Shown here: positions 54,501 to 64,000 of the stretch, in pieces
Layout of the letters: every line of letters starts with the position of its first letter
Numbering within the stretch: position 1 is the stretch's first letter
Source of the DNA: Cardiocondyla obscurior
Taxonomy: Eukaryota; Arthropoda; Insecta; Hymenoptera; Formicidae
DNA length: 64,000 nt
Assembly (NCBI RefSeq): GCF_019399895.1
Contig: NC_091868.1
Location: 482,499-546,498, forward strand
Direction: 5' to 3'
Made by a program: the position numbers and the translations under genes
Notes under the pieces: model-generated
Told to the model about the DNA's origin: nothing
Databases searched by the model: none
The model's input: the letters and a program-made list of their open reading frames with translations, nothing else

Positions 54501-56709
54501 GAAAACTTTCAGTGGCATATTTGTGCTTTAAAGAAAAACAGTCGAATAAAGTTATAAAGTCGAGTATTAAAAAAAAAAATTGAAAGTTTATCTGTTAAAA
54601 TACTTTATAAACTCATAAATTATAAAAAGGTATAATAATTAAATAAATCCAAGACTTGAATTTAAAAGATTAATAAATTTTGGATAAGATCGCGCAGACC
54701 CAGTCTCACGCGCAAACACACACGTGAGCACGTTGCAAACCTTGTGCATGTTATTTCATGTACATACATGGTTTACAACCAGGGTAATATCTCGAAATCC
54801 ATTAGCGCCATTTCCGCGGACCGCAATCTTGATAATTCCGCGTGGACTCAGGGATTCGAGAGTGCGGCGAGCTGGCAAGAATCAACGTCGAATGCGGAAT
54901 ACACATCGGTCGGATGAGAGCACGGACGAGGGGGTCGGTTGGAGGACAGCAGGGGATGAAGAGGCCTGAGAGGAAAGCGCGAAAGCCAGGTGAGAAAGGG
55001 AGAAACGGAGACGGAGATTTCTCTCTCCACGGAAAGAGGCTGCGGAGGAAAGAAGGGTAGAGAGAGAAACGGGGATGGAGGAAACCGAGAGATGAATGAC
55101 TCCCTGGGGAAATTTAGGTGCGACCTCCATGTATCATCGAACCCGCCATAAGTAGGTACGTAACCGACGTACGTACACCATATACGTGCTGACTGCACGA
55201 TTGTGTACGCGAACGGATCTTGCGTCTTCTTTCGAAAGGCCAGAACAAGGGAAAAGCTTTGAAATTCTCGAACCCTCAATCCCTTCACCGAGCATGCAGT
55301 GTTACGATACAATTAGGCAGCCGAGCGTTTTTCAAAATTAGAAAGAACTTTTAGGTATTAAAAAGGTGGCTTCAATTTTTGATAACGTAAGTACATTTCT
55401 TTAAAAGATTTTAGTAAGAAAGAGAAACTGCAAGCGAGAATCTTTTAACGAGAAAAAGATTTGTCTCGGAGGGTGACTTGCGAAAAGCCACTCGCGAGGA
55501 AATACGCGTGGAAGATGAAACAATCACTCTTTCGCGAATTAGGATAAATGAAAAAAAGATTGATGCAAATAAATAAATATATATATTTTTTTTCTTTTAA
55601 TTTAATATATCGTATCAATCTAATCTCCCAAAATTTGGAGTTTGGTGTACTCTGTGCTTGATTAACGATCGCTAAAATCAAATAATACTCCCGAAAGTCA
55701 ATCCTATTATCGCCTTGGGAACTCTCCCTCTCTTTCTCTCTTTTCTTTTTTTTTTTTGCTCTTTTTTTTTTTTTTTTCTTTTTTTTTTCAAAGTGAGAAA
55801 AATCGGATCGTAGACGACGGAACGAATAGCAGCGGGATGGTAATAAAATCGATGCCCGGGATCTACTCCGGTTTGTAATTGAATCAAATTAATCACCTGG
55901 ACCTCGAGTCCGCGTCCCGTTCGGCTCGTTCGTCGCCATCCCCCAATTAATAGCGATTGAGAGGCTGAAGAACGATAGGCAGAAGCGAAACGCAAGTGTG
56001 GAGAGTCATCTCGGCTCGTTTCGTTCCTCGGAACTTCATAAAACGAATCCAATTATCGGCGGTCGTTTGTCAAAGACTTCAAAGCTGCCGAAAAGTTTTC
56101 GGTCCCGGAAATGACGTCGTCCTGTCAGCCGTGTTTTTGGGTCGCCGTTTAACGCTGCCGGTGGTGAAAATAAACGGGCGAAGTGCCGACGAAACTTGTC
56201 GCACGGTCTCTTCGACATGCGGCAGAAATCCCACGTGAAATCGCGCGGCGCGAAAATCGACCGCGACGGAATTAAACGCAGAGGTAGATTTGCCCATCAA
56301 ATTAATTACCTCGCATTGAGTAAGATAATATAAATAAAGCTCGCAAGCCTCGCTGACATATCGATACAAAATATTAATAACACATTTATAATCGTGATAA
56401 AAAAAAATTGTTTTATTTAATTTTCCACGAATACGCAACGCATACATGCAGTTATTATTATCGTTATCACTTCTATACAATACCGTATTTAACATGAATT
56501 TTTACGCGCGTATCAGCTGCGTTTTTGATATTTCAAATTTCTCGAGATATTTTTAAGTCTTCATCGACTCTGCTAATTCACGTGGCTAGCTGTGCTAGCG
56601 CTGGAATTTGCGTCCGGTCTAAAACACGTGCGCGATAAGATATAAGCAATACGCGCTGAATAATCCATTAAAACAGAACAGAATATTTACTGTAATTTTT
56701 TTGTTTCAG
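51571..56709. other. Spacer between the UGT promoter and the R3 module
   Basis: 51.7-52.7 kb is very AT-rich. 53.4-54.2 kb and 54.8-56.3 kb are richer in CpG, including a purine-rich tract at 54.84-55.09 kb and T-rich runs at 55743-55790. No gene or RNA was recognised. Confidence 0.5.
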
Positions 56710-56815
56710 ATAAATACTCTACCATTGAAGAAGAACCATCCCGACATCCCGCGGACATCCTGAGAGGAGGAGGAGGCCCAGGAAGGGTATCCTGCCCCGG
56801 CGGAGCAACCCATGG
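56710..56815 (+). ncRNA. Spliced module copy R3, exon A
   Basis: The acceptor is TTGTTTCAG| and the donor CATGG|GTATAT. It shares CATCCTGAGAGGAGGAGGAG, TATCCTGCCCCGGCGGAGCA and their spacing with exon A of R4 and R1, but its start differs. It is the most diverged copy. Confidence 0.42.
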
Positions 56816-56919
56816 GTATATATCAATTTTTTCTTTGAATTTTTAATAACGTTTTTTAATTTTTTTTATTTAATTAAATTTTATATCTACTAAATAATTG
56901 TTTTATTTTTTTGTTTCAG

Positions 56920-57212
56920 GTCAAGAGAAACTCCGCTGCGTCGCATCGCTCAGTGCCGCTCGCCGATTCGAAATTATACGAACTGCAGCCGGTTCGTCGG
57001 TCGTTCGGGGCTGCCGATAGTTACCGGGCGTTTTTTTACGATTCTTTTTAATACGGGAGTGTCGAAAAATTTGTTAAGTAATTTTCGGGATTTTAACTTC
57101 ACCCGGACGCGTTCGCGAGTTACTTGTGCGCGGAAGGATGGCTCGTCACGTCCCATCTGAGAGGAGGAGCAGGCCCGGGATGGGCATCCTGCATCGGCGG
57201 AGCAACTTATAG
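56920..57212 (+). ncRNA. Fused exon: exon B of R3 running into exon A of R4
   Basis: The acceptor is TTGTTTCAG|. The exon opens with AACTCCGCTGCGTCGCATCG, the exon B core, but has no GTGAGT after it. It continues into the conserved exon A stretch (57111-57206), ending TATAG|GTAAGC. A 24-codon frame from ATG at 57138 (MARHVPSERRSRPGMG...) ends with TAG exactly at the exon end. The frame is not kept in R1 or R2. Confidence 0.45.
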
Positions 57213-57320
57213 GTAAGCATAAATTTAAAAAAAATAAAAAAAACTTTTATCTTTTTTTTTTAATTAATTTTATGAACCAATTTACACGTCTACAATAATA
57301 TATTTTATTTTATGTTACAG

Positions 57321-57364
57321 CCAACGCCAGAATTCTACAACTCCGCTGAAGCTCATGCAGATTG
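57321..57364 (+). ncRNA. Spliced module copy R4, exon B
   Basis: This 44-base exon lies between TATGTTACAG| and ATTG|GTGAGTCGCATG. It contains CAACTCCGCTG. The intron before it (57213-57320, 108 bases) is nearly pure A and T. Further exons to the right were not recognised. Confidence 0.48.
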
Positions 57365-59871
57365 GTGAGTCGCATGCTTTTTTTTCGTAGTTTGTGATTG
57401 GGTTATTTGAATTGGCGAGAAATTATTATAAATAATTTATGTTCCCAATAATAATGACGCGCACGAATTGGGACCTTTTGAGAAATAGCGCACGCAAAGC
57501 GTGCGCATGGTTCGTTCTAGTAAATGTAAAAAAATATACAATCTTTATATAAGAAAATAATAATTCTTTTGAAGTTTCCGACGAAGCTCGCGATCTAAAT
57601 GGTACTTTTGTAATTAACCCGGCTCATTGGTGTAAAGTATACTTCAACGCTGGGAATATCGCGCGTGTAACACTCAGCGTAATTGTACCCGTAGATACGC
57701 GAATCGTAATTCCGCGCAATTGTCGCAGAATGGTCGAATTACGTGTCTAAAATGCAAGCCGCGAAAGAGCCGCTTCGCGGCCATTCCGCGAGACAAAGGC
57801 GCCCGTCCGACCGATCTACTTTAATACAAACGGTAAATGACCCGCGTAACTCTTCTTCCGCCGGTTCTGCCCCGGCGTTATCCCTTTTTGCAACCCGAGG
57901 ATTTTCGTCGTCGCCGAAATAATAAACGATTATATCTTCCTTCGCGCCGCGCGCGCGAGAAACCGCAGTAATGTAAACCGAAAATTATAGCGTGAATTTA
58001 TGGAAAAAGAAGAAAAAAAAACGAAAAAACAGGCGGAAAAGACTAGAGAAACAGACGGAAAAATATAAGATCTGTGATAAACGATGAAACGTACGTGCAT
58101 TTCGCTAGCCAAATTGCCGCCAACTAAATTAGAATTATTTGAAGTTATAATATTATTATTTAATATTGAGAATCTAACATTTCAAATGTCCTTTAATTGA
58201 ATTTAAATTACTAAAATGGATAAAGGAATGTTAATGGTATATTACGTAACAAATTAACACACCATTTGATCATATGATTCGTCTATTTGTAATCAGTAAT
58301 ATCGATATCACGTTACAATCCGAGTATTCGCGAGAAAAGAAAGTCGCCAGCGTTAGTTCGATGAAAAAAATTTCCGTCGAAGCTGTTTTATTCAAGTATT
58401 CTATTCCAACGAGATACATTTTTGAAATATTCAAAAATATTCTGTCGACCTGACATTTTTTTTTTGTCTACATTTAAATGGATAGACGTATAATTTGTAA
58501 CCGCGTTGCGCGGAATGTACGATAAAATATAATATACATATATGTAAATCCTAAAAACGGTATATATACTTTGGCTAAAAGTTCCATGTCTACAGAAATT
58601 CAAACGTTCTCCATACACCACGACCTGATTTACAATGTTAATCCTACTTTAAGCACACTTTGCGAATCAGTAACGTCCCAGTATAAACGAATCGCTGGCA
58701 ATACATTCGATTCCTTTATACAAATTAATTTTATCTACACCATTTCCGAGAGATTTCCAGTTCCTTAATAACAAACATTTGTTTCACATTTGAGTAAAGA
58801 GCAGACGAATACAGAATTATTACGGAACTTACAGTTATTATTTTTTATTATGAAACGTGTCTTACGGAATCTTAACTTTGAGTCATTTTAATTGTAAATT
58901 GTATATTACACCATTAAGATATTTATCGAAAATCGATTTAATAAATGGAATTTTTGTTTACGAAGTAAAACATAATTTTAAAAATTCGAGAATAATATGT
59001 GTACAAAATTATTTACAAAGAAAAAAAATATATTTAAAGCTAAGTCAAAAAATAAAACTTGATATCAACATAAATATATCTACTATTTTTTTAAATAATT
59101 AACATTTACTTTTAATTTTTTTACATATAAAATACTAATATTACATTTTACTTCTTAACTCTGAGAATTTTTAAGTAAAATATATTTATTGTAATATATA
59201 AATAATTATATGGTAAACATTTTGTACACTTTAAGTAAAAAATATTCTTTAAAAAAAATTTTTAACGCAAAATAAATTTTAAAAAGTTAAAAAATTACTA
59301 AGAATTCTTTCTATCTTGGACTGAAAACCATTCTGATATTTATCTCAGATTATCTATGGACGGTCAGTACTAAGCACTATTATTTAGCCCTGTTCGCAGC
59401 CACCCATTTGCTTTACCGAAAACTAAAGACTTGATCCTTTACAATACGCCAGAAGAAATAATCGCAAAATATTAAGCTACAGAAACAAATATCATTTTTT
59501 TAATAATAAATTGTATTATCTATTATGCAGAAAGTGCAAAGTTCATTCCATTAATAACTTATAGTAACCCGCATTCCGTACGAACATCTTTCCCCAAATA
59601 AAAATATATTTCATAGACGCAACAATCTTTAATGCGAACTGAAACGCAACCACTTTCAAAAATTAATATATTAATTTTATAGAAATAAGCATTGTTAGTA
59701 ACATTATGAGATCTGTCTTTGTGCCGTAATGCAAAAATCGAGGTTCCGATCATTTGATAACTGTGCAAAACTAAGAACTTTACAATCACTTATCGCCATC
59801 AATTATTTATAATTCTATATTGTACAATAGATATATATAAAATTAAAAGTTCATAAAATCGTTAATTAATT
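57365..59871. other. Spacer between R4 and the Sac1 3' end
   Basis: A CpG-rich patch at 57.6-58.0 kb is followed by strongly AT-rich DNA. The Sac1 3' UTR must start here. On the minus strand AATAAA lies at 59190-59185, about 680 bases past the stop, as one candidate signal. No gene was recognised. Confidence 0.45.
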
Positions 59872-60150
59872 CTAAAGTAATTTTGGCTTGTCGACATATT
59901 GTTTGCCGTGATGAATAATGGTAGCGAAAGTACCGGCCACCATAGCGCCCCAGAATAATATATAAAGTAATATTTCGGTTGTATATCGCGATGGTAAGAT
60001 TATATGAGCGACCAACATTGAAGACGCGACTAAAAATACAAGAGGGAATGTAGTATAACGCCAGTTTCGCTCAGACTCTAAGGGACATTGTGCAGAAATG
60101 CATTCACCATCTTGAACTATGTAACGACCTAAAAAGAGCTCCAACGAATC
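59872..60150 (-). CDS. Sac1: Sac1 exon 8 (two membrane spans, C-terminus)
   Basis: The exon starts DSLELFLGRYIV after acceptor TTATAG|. It then encodes the spans FPLVFLVASSMLVAHIIL and EILLYILFWGAMVAGTFATI. The tail ends YVDKPKLL before TAG at 59874-59872. These spans anchor the enzyme in ER and Golgi membranes. The KXKXX end stands where the human protein has its COPI-binding lysines. Confidence 0.95.
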   Translation of the reverse strand, partial: DSLELFLGRYIVQDGECISAQCPLESERNWRYTTFPLVFLVASSMLVAHIILPSRYTTEILLYILFWGAMVAGTFATIIHHGKQYVDKPKLL

Positions 60151-62394
60151 CTATAACATAAATTATCGTTAAACCACCGAGAAAAAAAAAATAAATTTTT
60201 TTTTTAAAAAAGATTTATCTACCTGTCTATATCCATCGGCAAAGTTATTCTTGTAATATCTTGTCAAAGAATTTAAGCCATCTTTCATTGCACCCAACTT
60301 GGTACGCTTTCCAGTTCGCGTAAAGTCGGTCTTCAACGCTCCCGTACCTGAATACTGAATACTTATCACATCTGCATTATCAGCCCAAACCTGTAAGTAT
60401 CAATACAATTTTTATCAAAATTATTTCTATTTTAAAAAACTAGACATTTATTTATCAAATTATATTGCGTTATACATATACAATTTACAACCACAGTATT
60501 CAACGAAATAACTGCATACATTAAATTAAAAAAAAAAATTTTTTATCGAAAACGTGAAAGTTTCGTTATTTTAACAATAAATTAAATACCTGTTTAAAAA
60601 GATTTTCAAACGCAGGATGATCTTCCACTTTTCTAAGTATCTCTAATCTGCTCAATACTTCGTTAAGAACTCGTTTCGCTAGCATACTTTGTACAACATT
60701 CGTCCGATCTAGACAATCGATACAATTTGTACGGAAAACACCATCTTGAGCTGAGAGCAATGCTCCATCTCTCATCAACAAAAAATATCCCATTTGTTCT
60801 TGGTCATGAGCTAAGCGATCCATTAAAATGTTTAGTTTATCCCACCTCAGTCTTTTACATTCGCCATGAAAATCAAAAGCCTCATATCGAACATTTTGGT
60901 TATTAATTTTTTGAATTAAATTGCGATATGCATCTTCAAGCATTGCTTCTGGTCCACGTTGATCAATCTATTCAAAATATATATTACCTTTACATTACAA
61001 ATATAATAATTTTTAATAAAATAAAAAATTTTTTTACAATTATTTTAACATTAATTGTAAAAAATACAAGAGAAACGTACCAAATTTACCAGGATTTGCC
61101 TTCCATAATGAAAGGTTTGAACATCAAAGTGACGGGCACAAGCGCTTTGATGATCCTCATGTGGACTGATCTGAGGTTTTGGTTTGTATTTCAAGTTTGG
61201 TGCCTGACACCAAAATAGAGGAATAGATCCACGCGTTTGCACGAACGAACTGCGATCACCGTTCACCTCAATTAGTTGTTCTGTCTCCACATAATTAGAT
61301 ACATTCCCAGTAGCATCTATACCGCGCGAAAATAATCTTGTGCCAGCACGATGTATACTGCGTCTAGAGACAATTCCCCAGTTGAATGCAATATTGTTCA
61401 CAACCACAGTATTCAACGAAATAACTGTATATATTAATAATCATTAAGGTTATCATAAAAAATAGAAAGCATTAAAAATTTTTGTGATATGATACACATT
61501 AAAGGATACAACCATGAATAATAGGTAAACAAAATTTATATTGCTCTGGTCTTGCACTCAAATCTTGCAGGAGATAGGCGTTCCAGATGAACCTAGGATC
61601 TGCCCTATCATGAAGCGGCATCTAAATAACAATAGATTCTTGCTACAAAACTGTTTATGACATTGCATAAAATAGTAATACATAACCATATATTTACTTG
61701 CAAAAAATCCGGTGGAGTATTATGTAACCTTTGCATAGTATGACTGAGGTCATAGGTATAACTGAAGTAAAAGTATGGGGTGTTCAGAACAGATTTCACC
61801 ATGTCCAAGTATATGGCATTACTTTGAATCTGTTTCTCAGTCAAATGTAGAGAGGATCTAGTGTAGGGTATCACATCTGTTGAGGTTACCTTGTAGATGT
61901 TATGTCCAGCTATAGTTCCACACATTTGGGCATCAGTAATAACAATAAGATAACGACATGCTAATAGACGTATAGTTCCTACTAGTCCCCATATTTTTCT
62001 ACGACTGGCAGTTGTTGGAATTTGACTAGCAGTACCAACTACAAGAGAGGGAGAGAGAACAAAGATTTATCAATGACTCATAAACATATTACTAGTACAA
62101 AAACATATTAATTACCTTGTGTATAGATCTGTTGACTCACTCTATCAACCACTAATAAAATTTTGGTTCCAACTGGTTCTACAAAAAATTTTTCTGGAGT
62201 AGCATACCTTGACAGAATAAGAAAAAGGACATAATTAATAATTAAACACAATGACATTAATAACATAGGTAAATTCTTGTAAAAAAAAAATATCTTGTAA
62301 AAAAAAATATCTTGTAAAAAAATCTAAATTGTACTTTATGGCTGCAATCTACTCACAAGTATAGGCTGTCATAGACATCTGTATTTGGCATCAT
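59872..62394 (-). CDS. Sac1: Phosphatidylinositol phosphatase Sac1 (SACM1L orthologue), eight exons
   Basis: Eight exons (62394-62357, 62207-62116, 62038-61698, 61621-61510, 61424-61081, 60967-60590, 60390-60223, 60150-59872) join in frame to 583 residues, against 587 in human SACM1L. The family removes phosphate from phosphatidylinositol 4-phosphate, and from the 3-phosphate lipid, at ER and Golgi membranes. It thereby sets Golgi PI4P levels and drives sterol and phosphatidylserine exchange at ER contact sites. Visible parts are the Sac N-terminal domain, the catalytic loop CIDCLDRT with Cys391 and Arg397, and a C-terminal hairpin of two membrane spans at about 526-543 and 550-569. The tail ends KPKLL, which fits a KXKXX retrieval signal. 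All introns are short (60-211 bases) with GT-AG ends. No break or missing key residue was seen. Confidence 0.95.
60223..60390 (-). CDS. Sac1: Sac1 exon 7
   Basis: The 56 codons start VWADNADVISIQYSGTGALK, then TDFTRTGKRTKLG and YYKNNFADGYRQ, near-identical to the family blocks downstream of the catalytic loop. The acceptor is TTACAG| and the donor CAG|GTAGAT, both in phase 0. Confidence 0.95.
60487..60524 (-). repeat. Duplicate of the Sac1 exon 5 acceptor within intron 6
   Basis: Bases 60487-60524 match 61400-61437 at 36 of 38 positions, the first 28 being identical. The source spans the AG acceptor and the first 25 bases of exon 5. The copy lies in the intron between exons 6 and 7 and keeps a usable AG, so it is a potential decoy acceptor. 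Confidence 0.75.
60590..60967 (-). CDS. Sac1: Sac1 exon 6 (catalytic CX5R loop)
   Basis: The 126 codons start IDQRGPEAMLEDAYRNL. YEAFDFHGECKRLRWDKL and GVFRTNCIDCLDRTNVVQS contain the nucleophile Cys391 and Arg397 of the CX5R(T) phosphatase signature. The acceptor is TAG|ATTGAT and the donor is CAG|GTATTT. Confidence 0.96.
61081..61424 (-). CDS. Sac1: Sac1 exon 5
   Basis: The 344 bases run from acceptor ATACAG| to donor TTG|GTACGT. They encode ISLNTVVVNNIAFNWGIVSR, RSIHRAGTRLFSRGID, NYVETEQLI, SFVQTRGSIPLFWCQ and PNLKYKPKPQI, all hallmark Sac-domain blocks, then the linker to the catalytic domain. The first 25 bases of this exon and its acceptor are duplicated in intron 6. Confidence 0.94.
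61510..61621 (-). CDS. Sac1: Sac1 exon 4
   Basis: The 112 bases encode MPLHDRADPRFIWNAYLLQD, LSARPEQYKF and CLPIIHG plus one base. They match the family's ERADQRFVWNGHLL block. The donor is T|GTATCC. The leftover T joins TT of exon 5 to give Phe, as in the human HGFI. Confidence 0.9.
61698..62038 (-). CDS. Sac1: Sac1 exon 3
   Basis: The 341 bases run from acceptor TTGTAG| to donor CAA|GTAAAT. They encode RRKIWGLVGTIRLLACRYLI, then the NAIYLDMVKSVL and FYFSYTYDLSHTMQRL blocks and NTPPDFLQ. These align with human GILGTIHLVAGNYLI and FYFSTTYDLTHTLQRL. This is Sac N-domain core. Confidence 0.93.
62116..62207 (-). CDS. Sac1: Sac1 exon 2
   Basis: The 92 bases lie between acceptor TGTCAAG| and donor CAAG|GTAATT. 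They encode YATPEKFFVEPVGTKILLVV and DRVSQQIYTQ, the first strand-rich part of the Sac N-terminal domain. The frame enters after two bases and leaves after one, in agreement with its neighbours. Confidence 0.88.
62281..62325 (+). repeat. Short tandem repeat in Sac1 intron 1
   Basis: Three copies of TATCTTGTAAAAAAA or close variants lie in the AT-rich intron between Sac1 exons 1 and 2. This is a local slippage-type repeat with no evident function. Confidence 0.6.
62357..62394 (-). CDS. Sac1: Sac1 exon 1
   Basis: This exon encodes MMPNTDVYDSLY plus two bases, ending TT|GTGAGT. Two tandem ATGs (62394 and 62391) are both usable. It joins exon 2 as YDSLYLYATPEKFFVE, matching the family's N-terminal TPEKF motif. 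It is too short to show as a long open frame. Confidence 0.85.
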
Positions 62395-64000
62395 ATTGTC
62401 AAGTGACAAGTAGATCAGGGTTTTCTGGACAGACGCACGGATAAACGAAGAAGTAATTACAAAATAACAAGCGGAAAAATAAATTACGATCTTCGAGTAA
62501 AACTTGGCCCATATATATACATATATAGATTATACATATAAGAATATATGTGCAGATATGTAGATATGTGGATATATTAGAAACGCGAGAGTTAACAGGG
62601 GATAAAAACTATGACGTAATGTTCTTATCAACTCTGAGCTGGCATGATCAAAGCCTGTCAGAATCAATCGGCACCAAAAATAACCTTATCAATCAGCTGC
62701 CGCACCGTCGACTGACTTTTTTGTACTTTAGCCTCGTCTTTAGATATTCCATACTTCAAACCTGGTCCGCAAATCACGAATCGGAGAAAATGTTCCAACG
62801 CGCTAGTGTAATTGGATAATATGTTGGAACGCATCCGTTGTCAGTGTGCCGGAAAGAATCTCTAGAAATTTCCTAGAATCGCTTATAAGCCAATCGACAT
62901 GCGCGCAGCGCGTATGCAAAAAGAAATATTACGATAGGAAATCCAAGGCTTCAGGTGCGTTCTTTTTATTACTCCCGATCTTTCTATCGATTTATCAAAT
63001 TTATTTTTATTTCCCTTCCATCAATTCGATCGCTAGAGATACGATTATCGTGTATCACGAAAGTCACGTCCACGAAATAATCTGCAGGACATATTTTTCC
63101 GGCTGCGCCCTCGCGAACTAAGGTTATGCCGCGCGGAGGCACTCCCCAACAACCTCGACTCGGGCTCGAGCTTGAATCGTCGTCGAAAGTGATTTCGTAG
63201 TGGCTTAGCCGTTTTTCTTAATATACCGCCCCGGACGAAAATGTAAAACTCTCTCCCTATCTCTGTCGCGCTTCAAAAATTAGTGAAAAAGTAAACGGAA
63301 CGCGGAGGAGCGAGTTTGAAAGTCGATTCTTGACAGCTGTCAAATTTACCTTGCGCGTGCATTTTTACGTACGAGTTTACATGCTTACGGCAAAAATCGC
63401 GTCGGAAATTTTGCAATCCGGTCAATCGGATTATATAAGTCCCCGGGGCATTCGTCGTTATACTCGATCAACTTCCGGCTCGATCAATCGAGGCTCAGTC
63501 CAAGTTGCGTCGTCGAACTGTCAAGCGCGTCTCGCTCGCAAACGCCCCGAGCGAGTGCCGGCTGTGCGTCGCACGCTGAAAGCATACGTGACGCCGAATT
63601 GCATGCACGTCATTGACGTCATCTAGCAAACTCTTTCCCTCCTCCCTTTTCTCTTCGCCCCCTCTCGTTTGCTCTCTCTCGCCCCCTTACCCCCTCGCGC
63701 ATCCGCACGTACGCCGTACGCGTGCGTCCGTAGTACGTGCACATCAAACGGTGCGTAGTTTGGAACGTTTTTTTTTTCCGGCACTAAGTACAAGCGAAGG
63801 CACCGTCGAGTCCTTCGAGAAGGAACGCTCGCCACTTCGTGATCCAAGAAACATTACCGATGTAAGACGCACTTCCAGCGTGCATGCGTATATCCTTTCT
63901 CTCTGTCTCTCTCTCTCTCCCCTCCTTTATCTTTCTTTCATTCTTTTTCATTTCGTTGTGCTGCAGCGTTTTCTCACGAGATCGCCAATCCATCATCGAT
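62395..64000. other. CpG-rich region upstream of Sac1
   Basis: This should contain the Sac1 5' UTR and promoter, and may contain the promoter of a rightward gene outside the window. CpG density rises from about 63.1 kb and a perfect CRE is at 63614. A long CT tract ends at about 63920, and CTGCAG at 63961 could serve as an acceptor. No protein frame was recognised. Confidence 0.4.
63614..63621 (+). promoter_or_regulatory. Perfect CRE palindrome upstream of Sac1
   Basis: TGACGTCA lies 1.2 kb upstream of the Sac1 start codon, in a CpG-rich region (63380-63800) that could hold a promoter for Sac1 or for a gene to the right. Confidence 0.3.

Noticed and set aside
57138..57212. Conserved micropeptide starting MARHVPSE in the exon A copies
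   Set aside because: R1 lacks the ATG, R2 has a one-base deletion that shifts the frame, and R3 lacks the start. The conservation is at the nucleotide level, not in the frame.

Overview
This window looks like nuclear DNA from a hymenopteran insect, with an ant as the best guess. The case rests on AT-rich spacer DNA with islands rich in CpG, split genes with GT-AG introns, and two insect-type proteins read by eye. No homology search was possible, so the species is open.

Two protein-coding genes are well supported, both on the minus strand. The first is a three-exon UDP-glycosyltransferase (UGT) gene from 51426 down to 20064. Exon 1 is 51426-50310, exon 2 is 42657-42438 and exon 3 is 20376-20064. 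The junctions are phase-compatible and rebuild the UGT signature and the membrane-anchored C-terminus of a 549-residue ER enzyme. Introns of about 7.7 and 22 kb make the locus more than 31 kb long. The second is a compact eight-exon gene for the phosphoinositide phosphatase Sac1 (62394 down to 59872, 583 residues), complete from start to stop, with the CX5R catalytic loop and two C-terminal membrane segments.

Outside these genes the most striking signal is a repeated spliced module that resembles no protein gene I know. A GC-rich exon A, an AT-rich intron of 104-215 bases and a short exon B occur at 13.3-13.75 kb (minus), 18.4-19.0 kb (plus) and twice in series at 56.7-57.4 kb (plus). Exons and splice sites are conserved between copies while the introns are not. 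The 18.4 kb copy follows a nine-unit tandem repeat (17.07-18.37 kb) that contains perfect 5' splice sites and perfect cAMP-response-element palindromes. The module copies flank the UGT gene on both sides. I read them as a small family of spliced, probably noncoding, RNAs.

A second dispersed repeat pair lies at about 3.72-4.16 kb and 37.80-38.15 kb in the same orientation. The remaining DNA is intergenic or intronic, with simple repeats, purine-rich or pyrimidine-rich tracts and CpG-rich patches. Most open frames there look like chance. Layout: 1-13.3 kb no recognised gene; 13.3-19 kb repeated RNA module and tandem array; 20-51.4 kb UGT; 51.6-56.7 kb spacer; 56.7-57.4 kb module copies; 59.9-62.4 kb Sac1; 62.4-64 kb CpG-rich upstream DNA.
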